From the NCBI RefSeq assembly GCF_029960815.1, contig NZ_JASBRE010000001.1:310001-374000 (forward strand): DNA of 64,000 nt, given 5' to 3'. The position numbers and the translations under genes were made by a program. This DNA is from Pseudomonas sp. AL03 (GTDB lineage Bacteria; Pseudomonadota; Gammaproteobacteria; Pseudomonadales; Pseudomonadaceae). Shown here one piece after another: positions 27,832 to 38,758 of the stretch. The notes below the pieces were generated by a model. It was not told where the DNA came from, searched no databases, and saw nothing but the letters and a program-made list of their open reading frames with translations. Numbering within the stretch: position 1 is the first letter of the stretch; every line of letters starts with the position of its first letter.

Positions 27832-29292
27832 TCATTGCCCGGCCTGAGCCGTACGCTGCTCAGCGCCTGGGAACACGTTGCGTTTGCAGATTTTCGCTTC
27901 GACTTTCTGTGGCGCGGCACCTGCTTCAGGGCCCTGGATTTCGACGGCCAGCAGATTCTGCGAGGCCCAGTCTTCGTCCGTGCGCAACTCAAAGGCGAAA
28001 CGCCCGTCGGTATCGGAGGTTTCCGGTTTTTCGATCTTGATGTCCTCGTGGCGACCGTTCATGTACCAGAGGGTGGCTTGCAGATTTTTCACCGACGGAT
28101 CGGCGAAGCGAATGTCAACCTGGTGGCTGCTGTTTTGCAGATTCAGGTTCTTGCTGTTGACCATCAATTCGTTCTTGCCCGGTTTCAACGTGGTGCTGCC
28201 GGTCAACTGTGCATCCTTTCCTTCGCAACCGTTGTCCAGCAGCGCCATCATCTGGCGGTAGGTGGTTTCCTGGTCGAGGCGATAGAGCGGCGAGAATTCC
28301 CAGATCAGAATCTTCGGTGGCTTGGTCTGGAACTCTTCGCTGCCCAGGTACTGCAGCATCGAACCTTCCAGGCCACCACCGGGGAACGCCACGTTGAGGA
28401 TGTCGGCGCCGATGGCCTCTTCTAGGAAACCGGCGAAGTTGTAGTTCTTGCCACTGTGGCTGGTGCCGACCAAGGTGACTTCCGGATTACCGGAATCACT
28501 GAACAGATCGCCATCAGCGGCTTCGCCTTTGGGCTCGGTGGTGAACTGATCCATGTACTGGATCGCGTAACTGGTGCCACAGAGTTGACCGGCCATATTG
28601 TGTAACGTTCCGGTTTTGCCCATGCGACCCGACTTATGGCTCTCGAATTCGCGTTTCGGCACGTCGGCAAAGGCCGGCATTTTCTTGATTTGCTCACCGA
28701 CGATTTTCGCCGTGCGCTGGGCGCCATACGGTGTCCAGTGTTGGTCGCCGCGGAAGTAGAAGTCGTGGGCCTGCAGGGTCTCAGGCAGCGATTCGTTGGT
28801 GAGCGGCGACAGGTCCGGCACGGTGTAGCCCATGGCGGCGAAACGCCCGAGCATGGTCTTGTAGTTCTTCAAGGCCTTGTCGAAATCGAACTTGGCTTTG
28901 TCTTCCGGGTTGAGCTTGTTACGGTTCACAAGACCACGGGTCGGCTGGTAAACAACGACCAGCTCCACGCCTTTGCTCTTGAACGCGTCGTGCAGTTCTT
29001 TCATGCGCTTGTAGCCGGCGGGCGTGGTGTCGAACTCGGTGCGCAAGTCTTCTTGCGTACGGAATAGCCAATCGCCCTGAGCCTGCACCAGCGTGGTGAA
29101 GTTCTGCTGGTAACGCGTGGTGTAGTTTTTCGCGTCGTGCGCTGCCGGGCACAGGTTGCAGCACGGTTCGGCGTCGAAGCTGGGTGGCTTTATGTTGCCG
29201 GCAGCTTCATCGGCACGAGCGCCAGCGCTGGCCGCGAGAATGCCGGCGGTCAGGGCCGACAGGCTGAGTAATTTGATCAAGTGTGAGTGCAT
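27832..29292 (-). CDS. algX: Alginate acetyltransferase/secretion protein AlgX
   Basis: A 486-residue periplasmic protein with a signal peptide (residues 1-27), an SGNH-like domain and a C-terminal carbohydrate-binding module. The Asp-His pair is [12 protein letters not shown] and the serine lies in [11 protein letters not shown]. AlgX is the terminal acetyltransferase that acts on the polymer and is also needed for the trans-envelope complex. All expected catalytic residues are seen. It lies 10 bases after algG. Confidence 0.96.
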   Translation of the reverse strand: MHSHLIKLLSLSALTAGILAASAGARADEAAGNIKPPSFDAEPCCNLCPAAHDAKNYTTRYQQNFTTLVQAQGDWLFRTQEDLRTEFDTTPAGYKRMKELHDAFKSKGVELVVVYQPTRGLVNRNKLNPEDKAKFDFDKALKNYKTMLGRFAAMGYTVPDLSPLTNESLPETLQAHDFYFRGDQHWTPYGAQRTAKIVGEQIKKMPAFADVPKREFESHKSGRMGKTGTLHNMAGQLCGTSYAIQYMDQFTTEPKGEAADGDLFSDSGNPEVTLVGTSHSGKNYNFAGFLEEAIGADILNVAFPGGGLEGSMLQYLGSEEFQTKPPKILIWEFSPLYRLDQETTYRQMMALLDNGCEGKDAQLTGSTTLKPGKNELMVNSKNLNLQNSSHQVDIRFADPSVKNLQATLWYMNGRHEDIKIEKPETSDTDGRFAFELRTDEDWASQNLLAVEIQGPEAGAAPQKVEAKICKRNVFPGAEQRTAQAGQ

Positions 29293-29302
29293 AAAATTAT
29301 CC

Positions 29303-30892
29303 TCAGTCCTGCATTTCGGTCTGGCGTTCGACAGGGTCGATCAGCACGGCTTTCTGCTGGCGTACCAGCAGGTCGAGAATTTCATCCTGGCGCTCGCCAA
29401 GAATTCCGTTGAAGCTGATGCCGCTGGATTTGGTCGGCGCGAGCATGGACACGCGATACAACTCGACGCTCAGCGGCGAGTCGATGGACAGTGGTCCGCT
29501 GCCGTTGCCGGCCAGTTCGCCACCGACGATGATCAGCGACACCTGGGCGTCGAACGGGTCGAGCTTGATGTCACGGTCGGTGTCGCTCAGGTCCTTGATG
29601 TGCCCGTAGACACCGGTCAGGCCGTTGGCCATGGACAGGTTTTCGTAGAGGCGGATGTTCACGCTGTTGCGAATCCGGATGCCGTGACGACGGTTGCTGA
29701 TCACCTTGTTGCCCCACAGCAGGTTGTCGCCACTCTCGTAGAGGGTGATGCCGTCGGTGTGGTTCTTGTAAATCTCGTTGTAGGCGATCAGGTTGCTCAC
29801 GCTGTTACGGTCGATCACCAGGCCCGACAACTTGTTGTCGTAGCTGCGGTTGTTGAAGATGAAGCTTTTGTTGACCTCACGGGAAATGATGATCCCGTGC
29901 TTCTTCTTGGTCCCGAACACCGTGTTGTCGGCGATGATCAGACCGTGGGAACGGTCATGCGGGTCAATGCCGTAGACGATGTTGTCTTTGTAGGTGTTGC
30001 CCTTGACCACAAAGTCGCGGGTTTCGTAGCAGTAGAAGCCGTACCACATGTCCGAGAACTCGGAGCCGACAATCCAACCGGTTGGTTCAGGGCGCTTGAG
30101 CACCTTGGCCATGTTCGGCGTGTACTGGGAAATACTCACGCCGTAAGACTTACTGTTGGCGTAGCCGAAACTGGCGATCTTGCTGTTGGCGATGTAGGTC
30201 TCGGTGCCACCCCAGGACAACATGAACGGACGGAATTCCTTGGGCGACTTGTAGGCCGCCGGGCCGTTTGCCTTCTCACTCCAACCGGTGATTTTGGTAT
30301 CACGCACGAACAGCTGACCGTCGTTGACCAGGAACGAACCGGCCTCTTGAGACAGGCGCAGTTCCTGGGTCTGCTTGTCGATTTCCAGAATGCCCTTGTT
30401 ACCCACCACGATCGGTAACTTCGCCAGGAACACGCCCGGTGAGGTTTCGCTGAAGTACTGCTCGGGCACCTTCTTGGCCAGATCCTTGAGGTTCATGTAG
30501 CCGTCGTCGACGAAGATGGCCTGCGGGATGCCGTGCTGACGCACCACCCATTCAGCCATCTTGTTGTCGCCGCCGATAAAGTCCTTCAGGGCGTTTTCCT
30601 GCATCATCCGGCGCACGCTGATTTTGCCGGGCTTGGTGCGCACGATTTTCGCGGCGATGGCTTCGGCGGTGTAGCCGGAGGTGTCCGGCAGTGTCGGTTT
30701 GGCCAGCTCCAGCGGCGCGGTCGGCGCGCTGCTGACGGTGTAGGTCTTGGCCTGTTGCAACCCTTTTGCAAGGGTCGCCGGTTGCCCTTTTTGAACGGGC
30801 GCGGTTGGCTCCACCGTGGCGAAGGCTGCCGTGCTGACCAGCAACATCGCGCCGGCCAGCAAGGTCATCGAGCCTCTCTTCGGACTGTTCAT
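29303..30892 (-). CDS. algG: Mannuronan C5-epimerase AlgG
   Basis: A 529-residue periplasmic epimerase that turns mannuronate into guluronate in the polymer. A signal peptide covers about the first 30 residues. A right-handed beta-helix of CASH repeats fills the middle and end. The catalytic DPHD motif occurs in YGIDPHDRSHGLII. The ATG at 30892 is chosen for AAGGGAG upstream; an ATG at 30919 overlapping the algE stop is also in frame. Confidence 0.95.
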   Translation of the reverse strand: MNSPKRGSMTLLAGAMLLVSTAAFATVEPTAPVQKGQPATLAKGLQQAKTYTVSSAPTAPLELAKPTLPDTSGYTAEAIAAKIVRTKPGKISVRRMMQENALKDFIGGDNKMAEWVVRQHGIPQAIFVDDGYMNLKDLAKKVPEQYFSETSPGVFLAKLPIVVGNKGILEIDKQTQELRLSQEAGSFLVNDGQLFVRDTKITGWSEKANGPAAYKSPKEFRPFMLSWGGTETYIANSKIASFGYANSKSYGVSISQYTPNMAKVLKRPEPTGWIVGSEFSDMWYGFYCYETRDFVVKGNTYKDNIVYGIDPHDRSHGLIIADNTVFGTKKKHGIIISREVNKSFIFNNRSYDNKLSGLVIDRNSVSNLIAYNEIYKNHTDGITLYESGDNLLWGNKVISNRRHGIRIRNSVNIRLYENLSMANGLTGVYGHIKDLSDTDRDIKLDPFDAQVSLIIVGGELAGNGSGPLSIDSPLSVELYRVSMLAPTKSSGISFNGILGERQDEILDLLVRQQKAVLIDPVERQTEMQD

Positions 30893-30918
30893 GTCAGGAA
30901 CTCCCTTAGCGGTTCGCA

Positions 30919-32406
30919 TCAGAAGCGCCAGATCACGTCGACAAACGCGCGGTGCATGTACGAGTCGACGCCTTTGCCATACGCATCGCCGGGCTTGAAC
31001 ACACCGCCACGCACACGCACCAGGGCCGAAGGCTCATCGATCGATTGGCTCAAGGCTGCGGGCAGCAGGCCTTGCTTGAAGTACTTGGTGACGACCACGT
31101 CCATTTCCTGGCCGAGGTCTTTGTTGCCATCTTCCAGCGGCAGGGACGTGCTGGAGAGCACCGCGCCGGTCACGTCGTCGGTGTCATTCTGGACGGCATT
31201 GATGCCGTTGCTGCCGACCGGCTTGTTGCCGTCGACGCGCCAGAATTTGTGGTAGATCACACTGGCGTCGTATTCGTCGTTGAGCATCCACGAACCGAAT
31301 AAGGTGGCGGACTGCATGTTGTTCGTTTCACCACGGAACGCTTCGCCGAAACGGTGAACCCGCGAGCGAGTACCGGTGTAGTTCGAACGGTTGCTTTGCA
31401 GGCCGTTCTGTTCGTAATCAGCGCTGGCACGGGCATAAGCTGCACCGACTTGCCATTGTGGATCGAGGCGCAGGCGTACACCGAGGTCGGTGGCCCAGCC
31501 ATCGACGTTGCCGCTGGATTTGGCTTGTGCCGGCGCGTTGCCCTCGGCAGTCAGCGGGTTGACCGTGTCGCGGTCGCCGCTCATACCGGTGATGCTGCCC
31601 CAGTAATTGACAGTGTTGGTGTTGCGCCAGTTGTAGGCATCGCTGTCGGCGGTGAGGCCGAGCCAGCTGATATCGCCATTCTCTTTCTTGTCCAGAGAAT
31701 CGGCGGGAACACCCGGCTGCGCGGTATCGAGCTTGCCGTCATCGTGGGTGTGATGACCGCGAATGCCGACCCAGTTGCCCGGGTTCCACTGGTACGCCGC
31801 GTCGGCGTAAGCGTGCAGGCGATCCTTGTCCTTGGGCGCAAGTTCGGTGAGGTCGGTACGGTACTCGCTGAAGCGTTCGGCAACACCGGCGTTGGCGCGC
31901 AACAGGGTGGTGTCGAAGGTCCAGTTCAGGGCTTCGATGTTGGTGTCGCGCCATTGGCCGTCGTCATTGCGCAGGCGCTGGCGACCGAGTTTGAGTATCT
32001 CGCCGGGGTAGGGCGTAAGGCCGCTGTAACCGACCCAGAACTCGCGCATCGCCAGGTAGTTTTTCTTGGTCTTGCGATCACCGTTATCGGTGGCCTGGGT
32101 GCCGTCGCTGTCGGACTGCTGCAGGGTGTCAGTCTCGATGATGTCGGTGGACGTCACCGCCTGGCCCATGGCATAGGCGCTCCATGCGCCGCTCTCGCCA
32201 TAGACCCACGGACGCAAGTCGAGGCCGACGCCATTGACGTCACCGCCCTCGGCAGTGCCAAGGTCGGCGTCGTCTTCGGACTGGGCGGTGACTTTCACAT
32301 CAAGGCCGTAGTTCTTGCTTTCAGTCAGGGCCGCCAGGGTCGGGCACGACCACAAGAGGGCGAATGACAGGCCAATACCGGCCTTAACGAATGGATTCAA
32401 CTTCAT
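30919..32406 (-). CDS. algE: Alginate outer-membrane export porin AlgE
   Basis: A 495-residue outer-membrane protein with a signal peptide (to about residue 26) and an 18-strand barrel ending in VIWRF, with a C-terminal phenylalanine. It forms the anion-selective pore through which alginate leaves. The sequence is rich in WxxGxG-type strand segments. It overlaps algK by four bases (ATGA) and its stop lies 27 bases after the preferred algG start. Confidence 0.95.
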   Translation of the reverse strand: MKLNPFVKAGIGLSFALLWSCPTLAALTESKNYGLDVKVTAQSEDDADLGTAEGGDVNGVGLDLRPWVYGESGAWSAYAMGQAVTSTDIIETDTLQQSDSDGTQATDNGDRKTKKNYLAMREFWVGYSGLTPYPGEILKLGRQRLRNDDGQWRDTNIEALNWTFDTTLLRANAGVAERFSEYRTDLTELAPKDKDRLHAYADAAYQWNPGNWVGIRGHHTHDDGKLDTAQPGVPADSLDKKENGDISWLGLTADSDAYNWRNTNTVNYWGSITGMSGDRDTVNPLTAEGNAPAQAKSSGNVDGWATDLGVRLRLDPQWQVGAAYARASADYEQNGLQSNRSNYTGTRSRVHRFGEAFRGETNNMQSATLFGSWMLNDEYDASVIYHKFWRVDGNKPVGSNGINAVQNDTDDVTGAVLSSTSLPLEDGNKDLGQEMDVVVTKYFKQGLLPAALSQSIDEPSALVRVRGGVFKPGDAYGKGVDSYMHRAFVDVIWRF

Positions 32407-33809
32407 AGGGATTCCTCGCCGTCTTCTTCTTCCAGGGCATGCAGTTCCAGCGTGTTCTGGCTCAAGGCACCACGAACGGCCTGTTCTTGTTTCAACAGGC
32501 GTTGGGCCTCGGCGAGCTGGGCAGGCGGCAGTTGGGCTTCGAGTGTTTGCGCAAGCTCAGTGGCTTGCGGGGTGTTCTGAGCCTTGGCCAATTGGCTGAA
32601 GACGTAAGCGTTGAGCGGGTCGGGCTTGGTGCCCTTGCCTTGGGAGAACAGTTGGGCAATGGCGAAGTCGGCGCTGTTCTGGCCGTTACGCGCAGCCTTC
32701 AACAGGTGATCCAGCGCCTTCTGCGAATAGACCTTGCCCAGGTAACCACGGCGGTAGATCTGGCCGAGGTAGTAATCGGCGGCCACTTCCTTGTCGACAG
32801 CTTTCTGGAAATGCTCTTCAGCGACTTTGGCGTCGGCCGGCACCCATTTACCTTCGTAATAAAGCTTGCCCAGCAACAGTTCGGCACGCGGCTGGTCAGC
32901 GGCGCGGCCGTTGTCCAGGTACTTCATCATCGTGTCGACGTCGCCGAGTTCAGGGAAGTCGTAGAGCAATTGCGCCAGGCTGACCCAGGAAGCGGGGTAG
33001 GCGGGAGCGATGCCTTCGAGCAGCGACTGAGCCGTTTTCTCGTCGGTCTTGCCCAAGGAAGCATCGCCCAATACGCGGGCCACGCTGTCCACGCGCTGTG
33101 CGGAAACCGTGCCACGAGCCTGAGCGGCTTGCATCTGCTTGATCAGCTCGGCCTGTTGTTCCGGCTGGGCTTTTTTCTGGTAGACCGTGGCCAGTTCGAC
33201 ATAGCAGATGTCGGTGGTGTTCAACGCGGCTTTGCAGATCGTTTCCACTTCGTCCAGGTGCTGGTCGTAAGTGCCCTGGGTGCGATAGAGCAGCACTTGG
33301 GCGAGGCCCGCTTCCGGTTTGCCTTCGGCGCGCCATTGGCTGATCTGCTGCTGCGCGTTGACGTTCGGGAAACTGTGTGGGTATTGCAGGTACAGCATCG
33401 CCAGCGGGATCAGGGTGTTGCCTTCGCCATTGGCCGAGGCTTTTTTCAACAGGCCTTCGGCTTCGTGCTGTTCGGCTTCGGTGGAGCCGGGTTTGGCCAC
33501 CAACAGACGACCCAGGCGAGCCTGAGCCCGTGGCGAGACGCCGGCCGCGGCGCGGTAAGTCGCTTCGGCACGCTTGATCTGCGCCGGGTCACGGCTGTCG
33601 ACCTGGATATCGGCAAGGCCAACCTGTGCTTCGCTGTAGCCCAGGTCTGCCAGTTGCTGGTAATTCTGCGCCGCCAGCGTGGTATCACCGCGCTTGAGGG
33701 CTTCGTTGGCCAGACGCTGGTCGGGCAGGCCGGCGCATCCGGCCAGGGCGATAGCCATGGCCAGAGTCAACGGAACTGGCAGGATTCTGAGTGGGCTAGT
33801 CACGGGCAT
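32403..33809 (-). CDS. algK: Alginate biosynthesis TPR/Sel1 lipoprotein AlgK
   Basis: A 468-residue outer-membrane lipoprotein. The lipobox is ALAGC, with lipidated Cys about 25. The rest is a superhelix of Sel1-like TPR units, for example [15 protein letters not shown] and [14 protein letters not shown]. AlgK helps place AlgE and links it to the periplasmic parts. It starts 11 bases after alg44 and overlaps algE by four bases. Confidence 0.95.
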   Translation of the reverse strand: MPVTSPLRILPVPLTLAMAIALAGCAGLPDQRLANEALKRGDTTLAAQNYQQLADLGYSEAQVGLADIQVDSRDPAQIKRAEATYRAAAGVSPRAQARLGRLLVAKPGSTEAEQHEAEGLLKKASANGEGNTLIPLAMLYLQYPHSFPNVNAQQQISQWRAEGKPEAGLAQVLLYRTQGTYDQHLDEVETICKAALNTTDICYVELATVYQKKAQPEQQAELIKQMQAAQARGTVSAQRVDSVARVLGDASLGKTDEKTAQSLLEGIAPAYPASWVSLAQLLYDFPELGDVDTMMKYLDNGRAADQPRAELLLGKLYYEGKWVPADAKVAEEHFQKAVDKEVAADYYLGQIYRRGYLGKVYSQKALDHLLKAARNGQNSADFAIAQLFSQGKGTKPDPLNAYVFSQLAKAQNTPQATELAQTLEAQLPPAQLAEAQRLLKQEQAVRGALSQNTLELHALEEEDGEESL

Positions 33810-33820
33810 GTCCTCTGTTA

Positions 33821-34990
33821 TTAACGACCGGCGGCCATGGCTTTATCGATCAGCCAGTTCAGGTTCGGACCACGAGTGGCGTTCACTTCTACCGGGCGAC
33901 CGGCGAAAGCGCTGTCCAGTGGCTCGTCAGGCTTGATCTGCACGCGGATGTCGGACGACAGGTCGGCGCTTTTCAGGCTGGTGCTGCTGACGATCGTGCC
34001 GCTGCGGGTTTTGTCTTCGCCGGCGATCTGGAAGCTGACGGCGCTGCCTGGAAGCACATCGCCGAACTGGCGATAGGAGAAGCGCGCTTCAACGTTGGCT
34101 TCGCTGTTACGCGGCACCAGTTGGAAGATCACGTCGCCCTTGCTGGCGTACTGACCGTTGGCGACCATTTGCTGCGCCACGGTGCAATCGCACGGCGACG
34201 TCAGGGTGCCGGTCATTTGCTTGCCGAACAGATCTTCAACCTTGGCCGGTTGCAGTTGGTTATCGTCCAGATGGCCCTTGAGTACGTCGAGCATGCTGGT
34301 GCTGAACGTCGCCAGCGGGGCGCCTTTGGCCGCAACGCCGTCGGTTTTCACCAGGCTCTGCACAGTGCCGTCGCGCGGCATGGTGATGTTCATGCCCGCC
34401 ACGCTGACCAGACCGGCCTGGGCGTGGCTGACGAAATACATGCCGTACACCGACTTGAAAATGAAGCCGAATGCCGTCAGACCGACGAGGAAAATCGCGA
34501 AGCTGAAGGTCACTGCACGCAGACGACCGAACGCGGTCATGCCGTGCCCGCCATCCTTGACCTTGCGCGCCTTGGTGAAGTTGTCGCGCTGCAGGGTTGC
34601 CAGCACTTCACCCATGCTGACGATGTCGCCGGCCAGGTGCGAGGTGATCAGGTGGCGCAGGGTAGAAATGTCCTGAGGTTCGAGGTTCTGGAACTCGCAA
34701 CCGGTACGGCCGGTTTCGCGCTCGTGGGAACGGACCAGTAGCTCGACGTCCATGGCCAGGCCGAGGTTATCGATGACGAACTGCAGGCGGGCCTTGTACT
34801 TGTCGCCGATCTTCAGTGGCAGCTGACCGGCGTTGAAGGCCAGGCCGCCAGCGGAGAGGTCGAGGACCCGAGCTTCTACCGGGGTCCGGTCAGGACCGTA
34901 GAAGCGCAGCTTGGCCGGGATTTTCACTCGGGCGTGCTGGCGCTGGGCTTCTGATTCATGCACTACGTTGGCGTTGACGGCGGTATTCAT
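33821..34990 (-). CDS. alg44: Alginate polymerase c-di-GMP receptor Alg44
   Basis: A 389-residue inner-membrane protein. The cytoplasmic PilZ domain has the c-di-GMP contacts RQHAR and LDLSAGG near residues 17-50. One membrane helix lies at about 160-185. A periplasmic domain resembling membrane-fusion proteins follows. Binding of c-di-GMP here switches on Alg8. The PilZ residues look intact. It lies between alg8 and algK. Confidence 0.96.
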   Translation of the reverse strand: MNTAVNANVVHESEAQRQHARVKIPAKLRFYGPDRTPVEARVLDLSAGGLAFNAGQLPLKIGDKYKARLQFVIDNLGLAMDVELLVRSHERETGRTGCEFQNLEPQDISTLRHLITSHLAGDIVSMGEVLATLQRDNFTKARKVKDGGHGMTAFGRLRAVTFSFAIFLVGLTAFGFIFKSVYGMYFVSHAQAGLVSVAGMNITMPRDGTVQSLVKTDGVAAKGAPLATFSTSMLDVLKGHLDDNQLQPAKVEDLFGKQMTGTLTSPCDCTVAQQMVANGQYASKGDVIFQLVPRNSEANVEARFSYRQFGDVLPGSAVSFQIAGEDKTRSGTIVSSTSLKSADLSSDIRVQIKPDEPLDSAFAGRPVEVNATRGPNLNWLIDKAMAAGR

Positions 34991-35025
34991 ATGGACGATT
35001 TCCTAGTTAATTCAGGCGAGTTCGG

Positions 35026-36507
35026 TCAGACCATCATCAGCAGCACAGCAACAAAGATGCTGCCGGCGGAGAAGGTCATGGTCCGAGACGACCAAGTGTT
35101 GAACCAACGTTGAAAGCTGGCGAGATCACGGGTCAATTTGGTGTCCTGGCGAGTCCAGGATTGTTGGTCGAGGCGGAAGAACACGTAGATCTTCACCAGC
35201 GCGCCGACGATCTGGTTGTAATAGAGAATCGCCGGGTAGGCCGGGCCGATCTTGTGACCGGAGCAGGACAGCAGCAGGGTCAGGATCAGGCGGGTAATGC
35301 CGATCCACAGCAGATAAACCAGGATGAACGCGGCGCCGTACTTTAAGGTGGCGAGGATCGCAACCGTCAGGCCCAACAGCGATGTCCACATCGATACACG
35401 CTGGTCGAACAGCACCACTGAAGTGAACAGGCCGAGGCGTTTCATCCCCAGGCCCAGGGCGCGGGAGTTCTGGCGCAGGTTGTTGCCGTACCAGCGGAAC
35501 ATCAGTTTGCGACTGGCCTTGATGAAGCTTTTTTCCGGCGGGTGTTCCACGGTGTGAATCGCAGCGTCCGGCACGTAAAACGTGTCGTAGCCCAGGCGCA
35601 TCAAGCTGAACCAGCTCGACTTGTCATCACCGGTGAGGAACTTGAAGCGGCCCAGGCGCCAGTGTTGCAGCGAGTCGCTTTCCACGTCGGCGATGAAGTC
35701 CGGGTCGGTCACCACGGTGGCGCGGAATACCGACATCCGCCCGGTCATGGTCAGCACGCGTTTGGACAGGGCCATCGAGCACATGTTGATGTGGCGCTGG
35801 GCGAATCGCAGTTTGTGCCATTCACTCATGATGTAGCCGCCGCGCACTTCACAGAACTCGTTGGTGGTCAGGCCGCCGACATTACCGAACAGCTGGAACC
35901 ACGGCACGGTCTTGAGCACGACGCCTTCGGCGAGCACGGTGTCGCCATCGATCACTGCAACCACTGCGCGGTCGTCCGGCAGGTGGCGGGAGATGGCGCG
36001 GAAACCGTAGGCCAGGCCATCGCGCTTGCCGGTGCCGGGAATGCGCACGAAGTCGAGCTTGACGCGAGCCGGTGGGTTCATCCGGGTCCACAGGCTTTTC
36101 ACCAGCTTCTCATCGGACATTTCCACGATGGAGCAGACCATGGTGGTCGGCAGACCGCAGTCGATCGCTTCGCGAATCACCGAGGCGTAGACCTGGGCGG
36201 TGGTCAGCGCGTCGATACGAAAGCTGGTGACCATCAGGAACACATGGGACGGGTCTGCCGCTTTACCCAGCTTGCGCACTTTGCGCCGCAGGTGCGGGTA
36301 GACCACGTACAGAAACAGCATGCCGCGCAGAAAGTGCGTGGCACCCATCGAGTAGCGCCAGATACCGACGATACCGATCAGGAAGATGAAGTCCTTCGAC
36401 TCGGCGTCGAACGTGGACGCAGGCAACGCCATGGCGATGCCCATCAATAAACTTAGGTAAAACAGCCAACCGGCGACCTGAAGTAGGCCGTGCTTTAGCC
36501 TGTGCAT
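35026..36507 (-). CDS. alg8: Mannuronan synthase Alg8
   Basis: A 493-residue GT2 glycosyltransferase that polymerises GDP-mannuronate at the inner membrane. Membrane helices lie near the start (10-60) and end (380-490). The cytoplasmic domain holds [13 protein letters not shown] (metal-binding DGD) and [13 protein letters not shown] (the acceptor/QxxRW-like region). The start at MHRLKHGLL matches known Alg8 proteins; an ATG three codons earlier is also possible. A terminator-like hairpin lies between it and algD. Confidence 0.95.
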   Translation of the reverse strand: MHRLKHGLLQVAGWLFYLSLLMGIAMALPASTFDAESKDFIFLIGIVGIWRYSMGATHFLRGMLFLYVVYPHLRRKVRKLGKAADPSHVFLMVTSFRIDALTTAQVYASVIREAIDCGLPTTMVCSIVEMSDEKLVKSLWTRMNPPARVKLDFVRIPGTGKRDGLAYGFRAISRHLPDDRAVVAVIDGDTVLAEGVVLKTVPWFQLFGNVGGLTTNEFCEVRGGYIMSEWHKLRFAQRHINMCSMALSKRVLTMTGRMSVFRATVVTDPDFIADVESDSLQHWRLGRFKFLTGDDKSSWFSLMRLGYDTFYVPDAAIHTVEHPPEKSFIKASRKLMFRWYGNNLRQNSRALGLGMKRLGLFTSVVLFDQRVSMWTSLLGLTVAILATLKYGAAFILVYLLWIGITRLILTLLLSCSGHKIGPAYPAILYYNQIVGALVKIYVFFRLDQQSWTRQDTKLTRDLASFQRWFNTWSSRTMTFSAGSIFVAVLLMMV

Positions 36508-36578
36508 AATCTGCATCCGTCTCTATCTCGGGCGAGCCTGTGGGGTGGCCCGATGGGGTTAAGGCAGGCGAAAAAGCC

Positions 36579-36618
36579 GGGAGGATTTGCTGGCGATATG
36601 ATCGCCGCAAACCCTCCC
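36579..36618 (-). terminator. Terminator-like hairpin between algD and alg8
   Basis: Arms GGGAGGATTTGCTGGCGAT (36579-36597) and ATCGCCGCAAACCCTCCC (36601-36618) form a long stem with a three-base loop. In the direction of transcription the stem is followed by CGGCTTTTTCGCC, so it looks like a weak intrinsic terminator or attenuator inside the operon. Confidence 0.7.
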
Positions 36619-36629
36619 GATGCCGCTTG

Positions 36630-37946
36630 TTACCAGCAGATGCCTTCAGTCCGACCACTTGCGCTAGTGGCTTGGGACATGAAACCGACCAGGTCGATTA
36701 CTTGCTTGCCGTGTGGAGCTTCCTGCGCCAGCGCGCGGAACTTCTCGTCACGGTTGCCGAGGATGATCACGTCGGAGTTGTTGATCACGTCGTCGAAATC
36801 GGCGTTGAGCAAGGACGAGACGTGAGGGATCTTCGACTCGATGTAATCCTTGTTCGCGCCGTGAACGCGGGCATATTCGACGTTGGTGTCGTAGATGCTC
36901 AGGTCGTAGCCCTTGCCGATCAGCATTTCCGCCAGATCAACCAGCGGGCTTTCGCGCAGGTCGTCAGTACCGGCCTTGAAGCTCAGACCCAGCAGGGCGA
37001 CTTTGCGTTTTCCGTGGCTGGTGACGATGTCGAAGGCGTTCTGCACCTGGGACTCGTTACTGCGCATCAGCGAGTTGAGCAGCGGTGCTTCCACGTCCAG
37101 CGAACCGGCACGGTAGGTCAGGGCGCGAACGTCTTTCGGCAGGCAGGAGCCGCCGAACGCGAAGCCAGGGCGCATGTAGTACTGGGACAGGTTCAACGTC
37201 TTGTCCTGGCAAACCACTTCCATCACTTCGCGACCATCGACGCCGACAGCCTTGGCGATGTTGCCGATCTCGTTGGCGAAGGTCACCTTGGTGGCGTGCC
37301 ACACGTTGCAGGTGTACTTGATCATCTCGGCCACTGCGATGTCCTTGCGGATGATCGGAGCATCGAGCTCTTCGTACAGCGATTGCAGAACGTCGCCCGA
37401 AGCCTTGTCGAACTCGCCGATGACGGTCATTGGCGGCAGGTCGTAATCGGCGATCGCGGTGCTTTCACGCAGGAACTCTGGGTTCACTGCTACGCCGAAA
37501 TCGACGCCGGCTTTTTTGCCGGAGCAGTCTTCGAGGATCGGGATGACAACGTTTGCGACAGTGCCCGGCAGAACGGTGCTGCGAACCACGATAGTGTGGC
37601 GGGTGGTCTTGTCACGCAGGACAAAACCGATCTCGCGGCACACGGCTTCGATGTAGTTCAGTTCCAGATCGCCGTTCTTCTTGCTCGGCGTGCCAACGCA
37701 GATCATCGACAGATCGGTGGCGCGAATCGCCTCGGCGAAGTCGGTCGTACCGCGCAGGTGGCCCGTCTCGATGCCCTTCTGTAGAAGTTCGCCCAGACCC
37801 GGTTCAACAATCGGCGATTTGCCGGCGTTGATCATATCGATCTTGTCTTTGGCGACATCGACGCCAACGACGTCATGGCCCCGTGCAGACAGGCAACCGG
37901 CACATACTGCACCGACGTAACCCAAACCAAATATGCTGATGCGCAT
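36630..37946 (-). CDS. algD: GDP-mannose 6-dehydrogenase AlgD
   Basis: A 438-residue enzyme that oxidises GDP-mannose to GDP-mannuronate, the committed step to alginate. The NAD site is MRISIFGLGYVGAVCAG at the start. The catalytic cysteine is in GFAFGGSCLPKDVRAL near residue 268. The start at 37946 has AGAGGT 8 bases upstream; an earlier in-frame ATG adds eight unlikely residues. It is the first gene of the operon, with a long upstream control region. Confidence 0.97.
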   Translation of the reverse strand: MRISIFGLGYVGAVCAGCLSARGHDVVGVDVAKDKIDMINAGKSPIVEPGLGELLQKGIETGHLRGTTDFAEAIRATDLSMICVGTPSKKNGDLELNYIEAVCREIGFVLRDKTTRHTIVVRSTVLPGTVANVVIPILEDCSGKKAGVDFGVAVNPEFLRESTAIADYDLPPMTVIGEFDKASGDVLQSLYEELDAPIIRKDIAVAEMIKYTCNVWHATKVTFANEIGNIAKAVGVDGREVMEVVCQDKTLNLSQYYMRPGFAFGGSCLPKDVRALTYRAGSLDVEAPLLNSLMRSNESQVQNAFDIVTSHGKRKVALLGLSFKAGTDDLRESPLVDLAEMLIGKGYDLSIYDTNVEYARVHGANKDYIESKIPHVSSLLNADFDDVINNSDVIILGNRDEKFRALAQEAPHGKQVIDLVGFMSQATSASGRTEGICW

Positions 37947-38758
37947 CGCATTTACCTCTGTATTTATCAAGCCATCACATGGCCGGAGTTAATGGTGTTC
38001 AGCGGTCATAGTGCACTCGGAAGTGCGCCTTAAAGGCGCCACAATGCCGCGTGCAGGCATATAAGTTCCGAGTGTCTAAATAAGGTCACTCAAAATGTGC
38101 GCAACTAGGCTTTTATTGTTATGGCGTGCCCTGTTATGCAGCTGATCTTCTAATCAGAAGACATTCGTGCAAAGGTCTTGCGCGCTCAATGCCAGGCCAG
38201 AAGCCCGTAAATCAAGCGGTTTGGTGCTCAGGTGAGCACGTTTATAGGGGGCGCAGCCTTGGTCTTATAGGGGATATTTATGATGCTTATCACCTGTCCT
38301 TCATGTGTTGCCCAAATCAGGGACCCGTAAGCAGAAGTTAATGTGACAACTTTGCTATGTGAATCTCTACTCTGCGTAAGTTATCTCGTACAAGCGCCGA
38401 GAGAATGGTTACCGATGGTATGAGCGACGCGTTTGGACATAGTTCCTGTCCGCCCATCGCGAATTCTGAAATTTCTTGAAATATCGAAAAAGATGGCACT
38501 GCTCTCATATTGATAGCAACGCCTGTTTAACCCTTGATACATAGGGCTATTGCTGCATTAGATAGTTATGTGCCACTACCGATAAAAAAATTCAGTGCCA
38601 CTACTGAAAAAAAACATCAAAGTCGAGTGAAACTAAAGTTAGAAAACCAGGTGATTGTTTTTTTGGCGCCAGTGTAATGGCGAATTGAGCGGGGAATTGT
38701 CGGACGATCGGATGTCGGCGCACGAATCGTTAATGAGGCGTGCACCGATCGGGGTGCC
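37947..38758. promoter_or_regulatory. Long control region upstream of algD
   Basis: Over 800 bases with no convincing gene, growing AT-rich past 38450. Seen on the minus strand: a GGAACTT box at 38063-38069, a 9-bp inverted repeat (38014-38022 with 38066-38074), the palindrome GCGCCTTAAAGGCGC at 38025-38039, and a 25-base tandem repeat at 38570-38614. In P. aeruginosa the matching region binds AlgR, AmrZ, AlgB and IHF far upstream; those sites were not individually identified here. The algD and yaaA stops/starts leave the whole stretch to algD. Confidence 0.6.
38042..38069 (-). promoter_or_regulatory. Possible AlgU (sigma-22) promoter of the alginate operon
   Basis: GAACTT at 38064-38069 (minus strand) is an exact match to the AlgU -35 consensus and lies about 120 bases before algD. 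At 16-17 bases downstream the sequence is CATTGT, a poor match to the TCTGA -10, so only the -35 is convincing. Confidence 0.45.
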
